From Isochrysis galbana (Eukaryota > Haptophyta > Isochrysidales > Isochrysidaceae): a stretch of 64,000 bases of DNA. The DNA lies in assembly GCA_018136815.1 (NCBI GenBank), contig CM030940.1, positions 946,418 through 1,010,417 of the forward strand. The letters are read 5' to 3'. Positions within the stretch are counted from its first letter, which is position 1, and each line of letters begins with the position of its first letter. Positions 33,901-46,704 of the stretch are shown here, piece after piece. The notes beneath the pieces were generated by a model. It made no database searches, was not told the origin of the DNA, and worked only from the letters and a program-made list of their open reading frames with translations. A program made the position numbers and the translations under genes.

Positions 33901-36900
33901 TTTGCGTACGCCGAACCCCTGGGCAACTTTCCTTTCTTTGACATGAGACCGCTTGTGGAACCTAAGCCGCCTCTTGGAGAGGAGTCCCCCGGGGAAACGT
34001 TGAAACAGGGTTCTCTCGTTGAAGGTACCGACCATTCGATGCCGGGCACGCCTCCCGATGTGGCCATTCCAGAGACAATTTTCGAGACGGAGCAAACGGC
34101 TCTGCTTGCCCCAGGGTCGGCGTCGCATACAAGTGAGGGCACGAACGCCTCAGCGTCACTCGCTGAGATCAGCCAAGGATCGAAAGACGGCTCTACCTCC
34201 GGCCCATCCACTTTGCTTGGACGACGGCTGTCATTCTTGCGCCATCGCGACAGTCCAGGCGTAGAGCGCCCTCGCGAGTCCTGGCTCCGGATTCCCTCTT
34301 TCTTCAACACGCCCTCGATGCTACAGTCAATGTCCACTGTGGGCCACGTTGAGACCGGAAGCACTGGACTGCAGGCGCCCAACCCTCTTGAGCACCATCA
34401 CGAAGGCGGAGCATCTCCGGTCCGTCTAGGAGACGGCACCAGTGCGCAAGATCATCATCTGCGCCGCGGCTCATCCACGCTTAGCCTCATTCGCCGACGG
34501 CGTACCTCAAAGGCTTTCAGGACTACCCCTTGTGTCGACGATGGCGCTCTTGTCCAGCCGGAGGCGACCGCTGAGGAGGCGGTAACGCTATCACACTCAC
34601 GGCAGCCACTGAAGTCGTCGTTATCTCTTAAGCGCAAGCCCAGCGTGGTACGGATACAAGTGCCCGACCAGGACGACATGGGTCGTGTGGAACAAATATC
34701 TGGGCCAGATCTACCCTCGCCCATCACCGAAAGCAGCGGCGGCTACACATCGCCTGCCCCAGCCATTTCGCTTTCCTACACTGTTTCGGCTGCACCCGAG
34801 TCCGTGCCGACGGTCGACATGGAAATGGCACACATCAACGTCCTTCTGCTACCCAACGCAGTAGTTCGGTTGGCTCTTTTCGCGAGGGCCGCTGCGACGT
34901 TCTTTGAACGATGCTATGCTCGCCCGTTGCCTACGCCCGTGGTCACACTAGCTCCGTACCAAATCAAGCTCAATGTTGAGGATCTTCACGTATGGCTGCC
35001 GGTTGTACAGCCCACTCCTACTTCCAGCGCCAGCGACCACGTCCAAGCGCTGATGTGCCGAAGTGGGTTGCGCTTTGAAAGCAATACTACTCGAGAGCAA
35101 CAGGTATTCCTAAGTATCCTCCACAGGCAAACTGGTCTACATGGGCTGAGCGTGGCACGGCGTAGCGTGCTGGCGCATTTTTCGGATGGCTTGGCTGTCA
35201 TTGAACGCTTCATGATGCAGGCTCAGTATAATAACGACGCGACAGCTAAATTGGTTTGCCAAGATCCACTTCGCGTGCACGTCGACGCCTATCACCTGCG
35301 CATGGTGGTCGAGGCGGTTTCGGACTTTCGGACCGTTCTCATAGCAGCCTTGCCCGCCGCTCAGGTTTTCTCTGAAGAGGGAACAGACATATCCGGGTGG
35401 GCCGAATTGCGCCCAGACGAGCTGCGAGGATGGGGTTCGTCCGCGCTCGCTGAGCGAATACAACGCGACTCGGTGACTCGACGTGATCGGCATGCGAGTG
35501 CGTGCGTCCGCCCGTCCAGTACATCCGCGCGATCGCCCGGTTCGCCGAATTTGGCGAGTCGTAGCTTTGAGGGACCCAACGGTCGCAACGGCGCCCCGTC
35601 GCCTCCACGTTGGTATCGCGTTCGGATTGAGATTAACGAGATCTCCGTACTATTCGTATCCTCGGTGCGCATCACGCCCACTCCGACTCTGCAGATCCTG
35701 GTATCCAAACTTGTGTTCGGCCTCGATACGAGTAGCGGAACCTCCACACTTGGGCCGTTGTCAAACGTACAGCTGGATTTGTGTTTTCAAGTCGACTACT
35801 TCAACCGCAATATCGCCGAATGGGAGCCTGTTTTGGAGCAAGCCCCTTTCTTTCTCGAGCTCGAGGTAGACGGTCGGGTGTTCTGCAAAGTGCGCTTTGC
35901 TCAGGTGCTTGAATTCGTCTTGAGCAACCATTCGATTCATGCCCTCAACGGCTACGCCAAGCGGGTACAAAGGACGATGTCTTCGCCTTTGCACATGGTC
36001 ACCTCTCGAGAGGCGCGTGCGCCCTACCGACTCCGTAACGAAGCAGGTGTCCCACTCAGGTATGGCGGCGGTGGAGCAGCGACCGTCACGCACTTGCTTC
36101 ATTCGGGCCATGAAGAAGATGTGCAATTCTGGAAAGACGGCGCTGTGCAAGATCATGCTGTCCGCTCCGTGGCGCTTGAGGTATGCGAGATGCGCACGAC
36201 AAGACGAGTTGCCATCGACCACGCAGGCACCCGGATCGTGCCGCTGAGGGCCGACGTAGTAGGAGGCCAGGCTGGTGGCTCATCGGCTCATCCACTCGCT
36301 CTTTGTTGCGCGGTTGAAGTATGCGACGACGGTTTTACCACATTGTTGCGCGTGCAGTCGCTCGTGCAAGTTCGCAACGAGACGGGCGTCCCACTCGAGT
36401 TGCGTGTGCGGCTTCTCGCCAAGGCAGGCACCGAGCGCGCTGAGCATTCCGAGGACATTGGCTCCGTCGCCGTGGGTGCCTCGTTGCCCATTCCGGTCGA
36501 CATGCTCCATGGCGGGCTTATCGTCCGACCGCTCTCCCATGGCGATGCTTATGGATCGTCTTCCTCGCCCCCTTCTCAGCGCGGTCCCGGTGCATCAGTC
36601 TTGTACGATTGGCCACAGCCTGGCTCGACCATTTGGCTGGCTCGTACAATCACAGCCTCGCGCTCACGTCAGTACCAGCGCGCTTCGGCTCGAGCTCGCC
36701 GTCTCTTCCATCTCGAAGACTCGGACTACTTGCTTGACCATTTCCGGTGCCAAGCGCGAACTGGCGGCGCTACCAACCTCAGGCGCGGGCGCTTGAAATG
36801 GAAGACGCTGGTGCGGCGGCGAAGGCACACCTCGAGCACAGGAGAACGCATCGGTGGATTACTCTACCTTACCTCCTCGTCGATCTGCTTTTACTCGCGC

Positions 36901-39900
36901 TCGGCGCGCATGCGTCAAATAGTGCCGGTGAGTTCTGTCACTGCTTTGGAATGGAGCGGCCACGGACATGACATCGTGCTGCGTTGGAAGGCTTCGCAAA
37001 AGAGGACCGTAGGAGACACTGTAGTTGAAGAGAGTAGCAGCGTTAAAGGAACGCCGCGCCTTCTAAGCTTGCTATCGGCGAGGGGATTTGGGCGCAATTT
37101 CAACCAGATTTCGCGGCTTGCAGAGCGCACCTACGCTGCCGCGCAAAGTCAACCGCTCGACCATGAGCCTGAGTTGGAGCTGCGGCTTTGTCCGACCCGC
37201 CATCGCCAGAAAGTCTATGATGGTCTAGAGAAAACAGTCTCCCGCCATGTGCCGAACGCGGTGAAATCTACGTCGACCGAAGAGCTGCGCCGCCGTTTTG
37301 GACTTCCCGCTTCCGTACGTCTCATTTGTAGCTTTAGCTGCTCATACGAGCCGTCGACCTCCAAGAAGATATTCTTCGGTGGCTACCGAGGCGAACTCTA
37401 TTTGTTCTCATCCCATGTCTGTTTCTATGGCCGCTCTCTCGATGGAAAGGAAGCGACGCGGGTGATACTGCTCGAGCACTTGGTGTCGTTGGAGCGCAAG
37501 TTGGGATCATGGGGGCTTGGTCGTCTTTCGTCTGCGTTGGTCATCTCAACACTCGACGAGGAGCACCTCTTCTCTGCATTTTGGAGACCGCTGACGACCC
37601 TCAAGGCACTCATTGAGGCGTGGGAACACGCACAAGAACTCGCTGATGAGCGCACTGGCGACGCGGACATCGGCAATCCTTTTGGTACAGGTGGAGAGGC
37701 CACCGATCTGCAAGAAGAGGATTTCGTGGCGTTGCGACTGCCACAGGTGGTGGTTTGCTCTCCCGTGACATTGCTCGAGCAGTCCAGTCTGCGACAATCA
37801 ACTGTCGGCTCAAACTTTGGCGGCGATGTCTCCGATATATCATCCCTGGGGCTAGCAGGGCTGCCAGTGGCGTCCCAGCTTGAGCAAACCCCGTTCTATT
37901 GCTGTGTTCGCGTTGCTAGGCAACAATTACCTTCCAGCGGCCGTGCTGGCAAGCAACACATCCAATCTGTGGCCATCTCTCTTCACACCCCCTTGACGCT
38001 CCACTCGGCCCTGCCCTTTCCCATCCGGTGGACACTGCTTTCGCCCAATCAGGCTCCGGCAGCCGGTCTGCGCGGTTTGAGGCAGAAAGGATATTTTTCG
38101 CACATGTCGCGTATTGGTCACCGGCGCTCGGTGCTACGCTCCGGCGTCACGCGCCAGAGTGAGCGAGCTAGTGATTACAGCGTGGGTGATAGCTTGCGCT
38201 ATTCGACGGCATCGCGATTGAGCCATCGTGTGACGAATGGATTACGCGGAGGGAGCGAGAATAGCCTAGGATTCGAGGAGGTCGCCTCGGGAATAGTTGA
38301 CGCATTTGGAGTCATTCACTGCCACGCGATTGATCCCAATCAGCACTGGCAGCTAGTGATTGCTGCTGACGGTTTCGAGCCAACGGCCCCTTTTTGGATC
38401 CATCGTGGCCTTAGCGGCGACTCCCAAACGGGAAAGCTCCCGGACGTCGTGGAGATGGAGCACCTAGCGAACTCGTCGCAATGCGAGCCGAGTTCCTCCA
38501 AAGGACCCCACGGACAGAGTCCATCGCCTAAGAGGGGTCGGATGAGCATACATCTTGACAACTCGCTGCTAGGGGGTGGATCTCGCAAGATAGTGCTCTA
38601 TGCACCCTACTGGCTTGTTAATAAGACGGGGTTGCCTCTCTTGTTCCGTGAAGTGAGGCTTGGTATCAACAAGGGTGTAGGCGCTGGTCGCTCTCAAACC
38701 ATGGCCGAGGCGTCAACTAGCCGCGCTGCAGTCGCGAGTGAGCTAGCCTCGCATGACTCGAACGAGGAAATCGCCGGCGCTGGCGTCGGGCACAGCGTGC
38801 CTAATGCGCTTCGCCCGGCTATGCCGACCCTCTCCGAGGACGATGGCACCTTGTCTCGGAACTCACGCAGCAACGCTAATGCATGCCTGTGCTCGCAAAT
38901 CTTCTTAGCGGATAGAATTGATGATGACTATCGTGTCAACATGCGAGACGATAGCCCAAGGGGCGACCCAAGCGACACCACACACGAGAGCGAGATTGGC
39001 GACCCAGCTGATGTCGGCTTCCAACTGTTTGACGGTGAAGGAGAGGTCGTGGCGGAGGAGTTGGAGCGTCTCGAGGTGCGCGTCCAGCCACAGCTCTTCT
39101 CGTTCTCGCGCACGGATCGCTTTGCCTCGCGCATATCCGTTAAAGTAAGCGATGGGGCGTCGCAGCGCTCGTGGTCGAAACCAGTTTCCATCGAAGCTGT
39201 CGACACTCGATACAGGTTGCGCTGCGGTTCCATTGAGCTTGGCCTATTGGTTGCCCGTGCACCAGGCTCTGCTGGCGATTACTCTAATGAGGTGACGTTT
39301 GCGCCACGCTACGTGATCCGATCGGAGCTGCCCGTCACGCTACGCTACCGGCAAGCGCGATTTCCAGATTCGGAGTTGGTGCTCATGCCTCACCGAGAGG
39401 CTTCCTTCAATTGGACAAGTCGTAAGGGCGAGTTACTTGTCGAGCTGGCTCTTGACAGCGAGAAATTTGGCCGCTCGGCCTATAGCTGCGGGTTTCGGAT
39501 TGATTCATTCGATGAATTCGTCGTGCGGTGCGGTCAGCCAGAGATCGAGCTCGAGGTGGTTTCCGAGAATCAACGACGCCACACACCCATATCATCTTGG
39601 AGTGCAGGGAACCTACTCCCCACGGACCGCCATGGTGCTTGGTCCGATACCAAACTCGAACAACGGCACAAAGGAGGTCTCGCAGCTGTTGAGCCACCAC
39701 CCGGGTGGGAATGGCTTGACGACGAGTGGACGTTGGATCGTGTGCCGAAGGATCCAAACGGATGGGAATATGCGAGCAATTGGCCCTCGGCAGGCAGCCG
39801 TGTCGGCGATGCAATCAATATGGCTAAATGGCACCAGGAGGTTAGTTCAGTTCATTACGTGCGCCGTCGGTGTTGGTATCGCCGCCGCCAACTTAAGCCC

Positions 39901-42900
39901 GAATTCCGCACCGCTTTGCGAGAGCGCTTGCTCTTGGTATCTGTGAAGGAAATGGGCGCCTCGGTGCTCGTGGTGATTTCCGACGGCGCTTTACATTCGG
40001 CGAAATACGCGATCGAGAACGCAACGGCGGCCAACGTGGAGTTCCAACAACGTGGATATCCGGCTCAGCGCACTTTGCTTCCGGCGGGCGAGCCGATGAA
40101 CTTTGTGTGGACTGCTGTGGCCGGTCCGCGCATCGTTGACATTTGGTTGGGCGAGTCAATGGAGCATGCAGAAGTGAAATTTGATGAGGTGGGATATGAG
40201 ACGAAAGTGACGTGGATAGGCATCCCGATGTCGCTGCGCGTTGTTGCTCGCGGCTCGGCGCGCATCTTGGTGATAGCGCCTCAGATTAAGGACGTGTCAG
40301 AGATTGCTCAGCCCTCTATGGACTTTGAAGCGCACGTCCACGGCGTTGGGGTATCCCTTGTTCGATCAGGCGTAGAAGAGCTCGCCTACATGCGCTTCTC
40401 TGGCCTTGGTGTTTTGGCGCGTTTGTCGCCCGAGGCACACAAGTTTCGCCTGGCCATTGACAACATTAGACTTGACAATCAGTCCAAGGGTGCTCAATTG
40501 CCCGCCGTTCTCATTCGTTCGTCGTACGTCACTCGGCAGCGCAACATTGTCGGCGACGAAGTCGATGCGCGTGAACAACGCCGCAATCCCAGCCTGAAGC
40601 TGAGCATAGAGCGCGATGTGCGAGACAACTCCGGCTTGAAGTTCAAACAGATCTTCTTGGGCATCCTTGAGTTTGACCTTCTGATCGAGGAGCGCTTTGT
40701 CAGGGATATGCTCAACTTCAGCCAGCTCTTGCGCGCCGACACTCCGATGACGATGCACCCCACTTCCGGACGCGCTGCGGCGCAGCCGAGGACTCCTCGT
40801 CGCTCCCTGGCCGGCCCTTCCCGGCGCAATCGTCAAGCCACCCCTAACCGCCCGCAATTGCACCTTCGCAACACCTCGGAGGAAGTGCCGCATAGCAATT
40901 CTGAGCATGCAAATCTGGCACGGACCTCGCCGAACGGCAACCACACGTCTCTCCCTACGCCACGCCGAAAGTTGGCGGTCAAACCCGAGACGCGTGAGAA
41001 AAAGCCCGGCGACGGTGGCCGCACAACCGACGAACAAGTGTACTGGTATGTCAAGGCCCTTGAGATTCAACAAATGAAGCTCAATATCACATATATCCAG
41101 TCGCAACAGCCATTTCATGCACTGGCAAATGCTGTGATCCCCAACCTTGACCGGGTGCCACTCTACCTTGAACGGGTCGTCCTCCACAACGAATTCAATA
41201 AGCCCCAACAACTCGTCCATGCCATTCGCACGAGCTACAAAATGGCAATTCTGCGCCAGTTTTACAAGCTTGTCCTCCATGTCGAGGTATTTGGCAACCC
41301 TGTTGGTCTCGTCAAAGGCTTAGGTGCTGGCGTGCGCGATTTTCTCGTTCTCCCTGCGCGAGGGCTGCTCGAATCCCCCGAAGACTTTGGACGCGGGATC
41401 GTCAACGGCTCGTGGTCATTCGTTCGTGGAGTTGTCGGTGCACCAAGTCGCACTGTTTCGCAAGTGGCAGGATCGCTTTCGCGGCGCGTCACCGCGATGT
41501 CGATGGACGGGGCCTACATCTCTGACCATACGCGTCGCGGGCAGGACCTACGACACCATGGCCCGCGCCATGCAGTAGAAGGGCTTCGCTATGGCGCCGA
41601 AGGCTTCGGACGCGGTATGGTTGAGGGAGTGGCGGGATTGCTTTCGCAGCCGATCGAGGGAGTGCAGACGCAGGGGATCCGGGGCCTCGTCAAAGGGGCT
41701 GGTAAAGGCCTAGTAGGTCTTGCTCTCAAACCGACTGCCGGCATGCTCGACTTCGCGCAGTCGACGATGGAAGGCTTCGCGCGCACATTTGAGTACATAG
41801 AGGACGTGCGTTCCCACGGGCGGCAGCACGCCGAAGATGACCCCCACGAACGGTTGCGGTTGCCGCGCATGCTTCATGGCCCTGCCGCCGCAATATACCC
41901 CTACTCGGCGGATGAGGCAGAAGCGCGCCTCGTGTTGCAAACGCTGCGCGATGGCGTATACCTGAAGGAACCCTTGGTACTCTCTATCAAGCTGGATTGT
42001 GGACAGAACACTACTCCACAAATTCTAGTGATCACAGCTGGCCGCATGCTCCTTGCATCAGTCAAAGACCATCGCTGCACGCGCCATTACCCGCTGAACA
42101 TTATCTCTCATGTGAGTCAAGAGATTGAGGGGTGCAAGGTTGTCGTATCCCTGCGACCCGCGGAATTGCAACATCGCGATGGTAGCAAGCAGACGGCACC
42201 GCCGCCGTGTCCAACACGCCGCGTCAGCGTGGCTGCTGAATCTAGCCCACGAGCGAAAGCGCCGCAGTGCCTAGCTTCCGGGAGCGAACCTAACGAAGTT
42301 CCTGATGAGCGGCCAGCTGACGGGAGCACCTCAGCATCAGATGAGCCTGGATCCTCGACCTCGCTGCCGCCAACGAAGAATCGCCTCAGCCAACAGCGAC
42401 ACGCCTCGTCGAGCTCCCTATTTGGACTCCAAAGCGTTCTTGGCTCGAGCCGCGATGCAGCAGCCGGCATGGGCAGCTCTATGCGCCGGCGTGGCAGCAT
42501 TGGTGCTCGCCTACAACATGCCATGCTAGGGATCTCCAAGGAGGAGCCGGCGATGGAATACACGTTGGAATGCGGGACGTCGCAACGGTGCAGCCTCATC
42601 GCAGAAAAGCTCATACTCGTTCTTAGTGCTACTGAGAAGGGCGAGCCCCTCAGACAGCCGAAACGTGCCATGCCTGGTACCAGCACTGCTTTCTTAGCCC
42701 GAATTCGTTCCGAAGAGCAGCAGCACGGGCAGATCAGGCGCTTTACGGGGGGCAGCACCGAGTCCATCGCCAGCCTGCCTCAGCCCTCGATTCTCTTCTC
42801 GGAAAACGTCCCCTATTTGGTCCCGATGGAGTCGAACGTGGCTCTGCTCATGGAGGAGCACGCGTCACCCGAAGGCTCCATGGGCAGATACACTCGTGGG

Positions 42901-43200
42901 CGAGAGCAATCGTCGACGGGCACGTCTTCTCCCGTGTGGTCTGTGGGCAGCAGTCCGCCTTTCGCACGTTTGAGCCCGCCTTTCTCGCGGCTCGGCCAGG
43001 GACGCAGTTCTGAGAACAAAGACGCTCACTTCATGAGGCCACCGTCTTCACGAAGCGCTGGTACACGCAGATCGATCGTTCCAGAGCCGCTCAGAATATC
43101 GCCGAGACCGCTATCTCGAGGTTCGTCGATGGGCCAAGGGATATCGCAGTCGAGTAGCGCTGAGCTGATGCAAGATAAAAACGGCTCCACTCGTCCCTGA
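27946..43200 (+). CDS. VPS13-family bridge-like lipid transfer protein
   Basis: Exon 1 (27946-28398) and exon 2 (28525-43200) join in phase 0 across a 126-bp GT-AG intron to give about 5,042 residues, longer than human VPS13 proteins. The N-terminus is a chorein domain: QGLLGELVHLPKQELKFDVL, LDLPLVVQAGVIGRVELHIP, LLLVTPRS. The splice restores KNLQ-VDLSNIIIRYCD, the conserved VPS13 N-I-H-I-R-Y segment. Two GRAM-like modules follow at about residues 2880-2990 and 3070-3155 (YRGELYLFSSHVCFYGRSLD). The VAB/SHR-BD region includes YAPYWLVNKTGLPLLFRE near 3503 and FAPRYVIRSELPVTLRYRQ near 3742. A DysF-type pair lies at about 3877-3950 (GWEWLDDEWTLDR, NGWEYASNW, RRRCWYRRR). The C-terminus has VFGNPVGLVKGLGAGVRDF near 4405 and a PH-like segment near 4600-4700, then a Ser-rich tail. 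The family moves lipids between membranes at contact sites. Alternative start: an in-frame ATG (27835) lies 37 codons upstream. Confidence 0.93.
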
Positions 43201-44159
43201 TTGTTGGGCGCATTCGGTTTGGGCGTAGTGGGAGCCGGGATGAGTTCTCTCGCTTGGAGTGAATCTTGCCTCGGCAATCCTTGATGAAGCGTTAGATATT
43301 GTGGAGCAGACACTATCGCGCACCTCGCCGGTCGCTAGTGCACTGGCTTGTGTCGCCGGGCCCGGCCGGCAATGGTTGTTTCCCACCATCTTCTTGGTTA
43401 TCCAAGACCCTACCTAGGCCCTAGACGAAGATCATCTCCGCTCGTCAGTGCTCGCTTGACGACGTCTTTGCTACCCATCCCTTACAACGATGGGTGTAGC
43501 TATGGTCGCATCTGCGATCGTAGTACTAATAATGATTCCTTGAAGGGAGTGACGGGCACTCTGGGTCGGGGGCGATCGTCGTGTGAGCTTTCTGGGCCAG
43601 TCGAGCGTTCTAGTCACTTCCGGGCACAAGACTGCACAATGCGCGCGCTCGAACGCGGAAGCAATGGGGACGCTCGACGAAAAGGGCGGTTGCCTTGATT
43701 TTGATTTGGTACCACCACACGCAGGGCAGCCGCCAGCCCCCCCCCCCCCCCACCGCGCCGACCTTGGTTTTCCCTTTAGAGAACTAAAGACTGAAGGTTA
43801 CGAGGGATCCCATCATGGAATAAAACTTAATAGTAATAATATTCTTACCGCGCACAGCTATCAGTAAACGGTAAACTGATAGATAGAGTCATGGAGCGCG
43901 CGCCACTCCCCTCCCCCTCTGCCGCCGACACCTCTAAGACGGACGATCTGCTCAACAGAGAACTTCCACGACCCAGGCCCACCCGACCTACAACCCTCAC
44001 TCCACACAAAACCTTAATAAAATAATAAAACATCTGGAGATCCGGGCTACTCACGCTAGCTATACAGGTCCACGTACTCACGGTACTCACTCGCACGACT
44101 CACGACATCGCCTATATCCCAGTTTACTCACTCCCTTACACCACCTCCTTCATTCCTTT
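43201..44159. other. Intergenic, 3' flank of VPS13
   Basis: No gene seen. A C run lies at 43739-43750. AATATTCTTACCGC at about 43838 matches the reverse complement of sequence near 9958-9971 in LINE copy 1. From about 44025 the sequence resembles part of 4025-4055. Confidence 0.45.
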
Positions 44160-46265
44160 GTCTTTTTGTATCGGGGGGGCAACTAACTTTATAGTTGGTC
44201 GCCATGGAGCGCGCCGCCGCTCCCCACCTCTCCTTCGGGTCCCCCGCCGCGGGAGCCCCCCCAGTACCCATGGAGCTGTCGCTGGCGAAGCGACCGCGTC
44301 CGCCAGCAGAGGCCGAGCAGGTGAGCGTGACTCAGGTCGCGCCGCACGGCCCGTGGCCCCGGCCACAACAAGGAAGACAGCCATGCTGGCCCACCCCATG
44401 GTGGGCCACAGGCTGGAACAAGCATCACACCAACACCAGCCCAGGAGAGACAGACACCCATCAGGCATGCCTTATGGCAGAGGCCTCTCTCACCCTGGAG
44501 ACGGCCGCGCTGCCTCGGCGGCGCGGCCCGAGACCGGGTGGCCCTTATGGGCACAACTCCAACACCACCAACAAAGCGCACATTGACATTGACTCACCAA
44601 TTGCTCAGCACAAGACCTCACAAAAGAGAGACTGCTTGAATGCGCCTTGGGGCGCACACTACACCGACATGCCCACCACCCACACTGACCCACTCACCGC
44701 CCCACCACTCCCGTCCGCCCTTGCCACTCAGGAGCCGCCCTCAGATGAGGAGCAAGGCGCCATGGACTCAGACGCAAACTTCGAACTGTCCTTCCACCAA
44801 GAGGGCGACTACACCTTCCTAGACGCCACGGTCTACGCCGCAATTGTAGAGCTCCTATTGGAGCTCGAAGGAGTCGACCCGGAGCCGGACTTTTGGGCCC
44901 GCTCCATTCGCGGCCCATGGCATATCGCTGTAAACGAAGACTGCGCGCAACAATTTAAAGAACGCTATGGCGACATCACCACACTCCGCATCAACCAAAC
45001 CGACATCTCGGTCCGCGTCCAAGTGGACTCCATCGACGAAAAGATCAACAAGAAAGGCTCCAGGTCACGCAAGGCGCTATATAACGCCCTCCAAGACGTT
45101 GCGGCGCACTTGGTCATCGAGGCCGAAGGCCTGGCACAAGCAGCCCAAATTAACTTGAGCGCGATCATCCTGGCAATCGAAAAAGTAGGGCTCACCTTCT
45201 TGAAGGGCAACCGAGAACGCATGAAGCTCGAAGGCGAAGCAGGCACATTCGTGTCCAAGGCGGCCTATTCGACCCGCTGGCATCTTTATGTTTCAGCGGG
45301 CCAAGGCTCGTTTCTCGACGGAAGCGGGCCCGGATGGGCTGCCGGCGGAAGTATATAAAGCACACGAAAAAACAGCGGCTCCGCTGCTAACCCGACTATA
45401 CAACCAAGCATTGGTCACGGGGACCCTAGCGTTTACCATGAGAGAAGGCGACATAATACTACTCTATAAGAAAGGAGACGCGAGAGACCCACGTAACTAT
45501 AGGCCTATCACCCTACTACAAAGCGATTACAAAATTCTAGCCAAAATCCTAACCAACAGACTTAGCAAAGTAATAGGAAAAATAATATCGGAAAATCAAC
45601 TAGGATTCGTGCCCAGAAGACTCATCAGCGAGGCCACGCACCTCCTCCAACTCACCAGAACATACCTCGACGAGACCGGAGATCCGGGACTACTACTAGC
45701 CCTCGACTGGGAAAAAGCCTTCGACAGAGTAAGCTGGGAGTTCTATCATCTAGCTCTCAAACTTCTCAATTTCGGCCCAAACTTCCAAACACTGGCAAAG
45801 GCTCTCACGAGCGAGGAAGCCCGGCCGATACGCACGATCAAGACCAACGGTGGGAGAAGCTACCCATTTACCGTGGGCAGCGGCATGCCGCAGGGATGCC
45901 CGCTGTCACCGCTCACGTTTCTACTGACCACGGAGGCACTTACTAGAGCCATCAACGGCGACGAAGACATCAACGGCGTGAACCTCAATGGCTATAGCCT
46001 GAAGATAAGCCAATTTGCCGACGACACGGCGCTGATAACGCGCGACTACAAAAGTCTACAGAAATCACTACAATGGGTGGAATTGCACGAGAAAGCGACG
46101 GGCGGCAAAACTAACGCTGACAAATTCCAAGGACTGAGAATGGGCTCCCAGAGACTCCGTAAGCCTCCGTGGGACATGAGAAAATACAACTGGATAGAAA
46201 ACGATGAGTATCTGACCATCTTGGGCGTCCCCTTGGGAGCACCCGAGACGCTCAAGCCCTTTTGG
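44160..46265 (+). mobile_element. LINE retrotransposon, copy 2, internal-deletion chimera
   Basis: Starts with a leader containing GCAACTAACTTTATAGT, which recurs at 63882-63902 before copy 3. It contains an ORF1 N-terminal part, then jumps at about 45325 into the RT domain of ORF2. The whole endonuclease is missing. RT homology stops near 46262, a little further than in copy 1. Confidence 0.85.
44204..45358 (+). pseudogene. LINE ORF1 (N-terminal part), fused to ORF2 remnant
   Basis: Starts MERAAAPHLSFGSPAAGAPP, nearly identical to the ORF1 start at 63910. The first third is Pro/Gly/Thr-rich and probably disordered. From residue about 200 it becomes folded-looking: FELSFHQEGDYTFLDATVYA, ELEGVDPEPDFWARSI, and ITTLRINQTDISVRVQVDSI, followed by basic KGSRSRKALYNALQDVAAHL. 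This resembles a gag-like or RRM-containing ORF1 but I cannot name the fold. The authentic reading probably ends near YSTRWHLYVSAGQ (about 45305); the last residues come from RT sequence read in the wrong frame. Confidence 0.65.
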
Positions 46266-46277
46266 TCGAAGAGATGA
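45325..46277 (+). pseudogene. LINE reverse transcriptase fragment
   Basis: Starts at AGPDGLPAEVYKAHEKTAA and runs through LLYKKGDARDPRNYRPITLL, ALDWEKAFDRVSW, GSGMPQGCPLSPL and FADDTALITRDY, with all catalytic Asp residues present. It extends past copy 1 with NDEYLTILGVPLGAPETLKP and FW, then meets tandem repeats and a stop at 46275-46277. The amino acids match copy 1 very closely while many silent positions differ. That is the pattern of two lineages kept under coding constraint before each was truncated. Confidence 0.85.
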
Positions 46278-46346
46278 ACGAGATGGCCTTGATGGCCCGA
46301 CGAGATGAACGAGATGGCCCTGGGGCCCGACGAGATGAACGAGATT
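46271..46346. repeat. 30-bp minisatellite at LINE break point
   Basis: Two and a half units of GATGAACGAGATGGCC, with unit starts at 46273, 46304 and 46334. It begins within 10 bp of the end of LINE homology. Confidence 0.8.
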
Positions 46347-46499
46347 TTCGGGTAACGGAATTGGACGAGGAGTTTCCCCACTAAGCTTGGTCGTAATGCG
46401 GTGAAACCGATTTAGAGACAAGCGGGAATCCGGGGCGGAAGGAACTGGCAAGGAAGCCGGCAGGAAGGCAGAGGAAATGTCTTGGCAAGGCGACGGAGG

Positions 46500-46665
46500 C
46501 AGGAATTTAACGGTAGACGGAGTTTTTAACAGTAGGAAGAGGCAGGATTTTTAACGGTAGGAAGGCAGGATTTCTAACAGTAGGAAGGCAGGATTTTTAA
46601 CGGTAGACGGAGTGCGGAATTTTTAACGGTAGAAGAAGAGCGTGGAATTTAACTGTAGAAGAAGA
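46500..46665. repeat. TTTTTAACGGTAG minisatellite
   Basis: About seven units of 19-30 bp with core TTTTTAACGGTAG or TTTTTAACAGTAG, followed by GAAGGCAGGA, ACGGAG or AAGAAGAG. It lies directly downstream, in transcription sense, of the tRNA-like element at 46705-46785. Confidence 0.8.
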
Positions 46666-46704
46666 GCGGAGAGGAGAAGGAGCGGGGCTCGAACTGCAGA
46701 GCGC

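Noticed and set aside
40366..41280. 304-codon minus-strand frame
   Set aside because: It lies wholly inside the VPS13 coding exon, antisense to conserved sequence, and shows only the composition of a GC-rich shadow frame. The same holds for 33672-34382, 32058-32678 and other antisense frames in this gene.
44158..44586. Alternative 142-codon ORF over the LINE ORF1 start
   Set aside because: The frame beginning MERAAAP is conserved with copy 3, whereas this frame is not.
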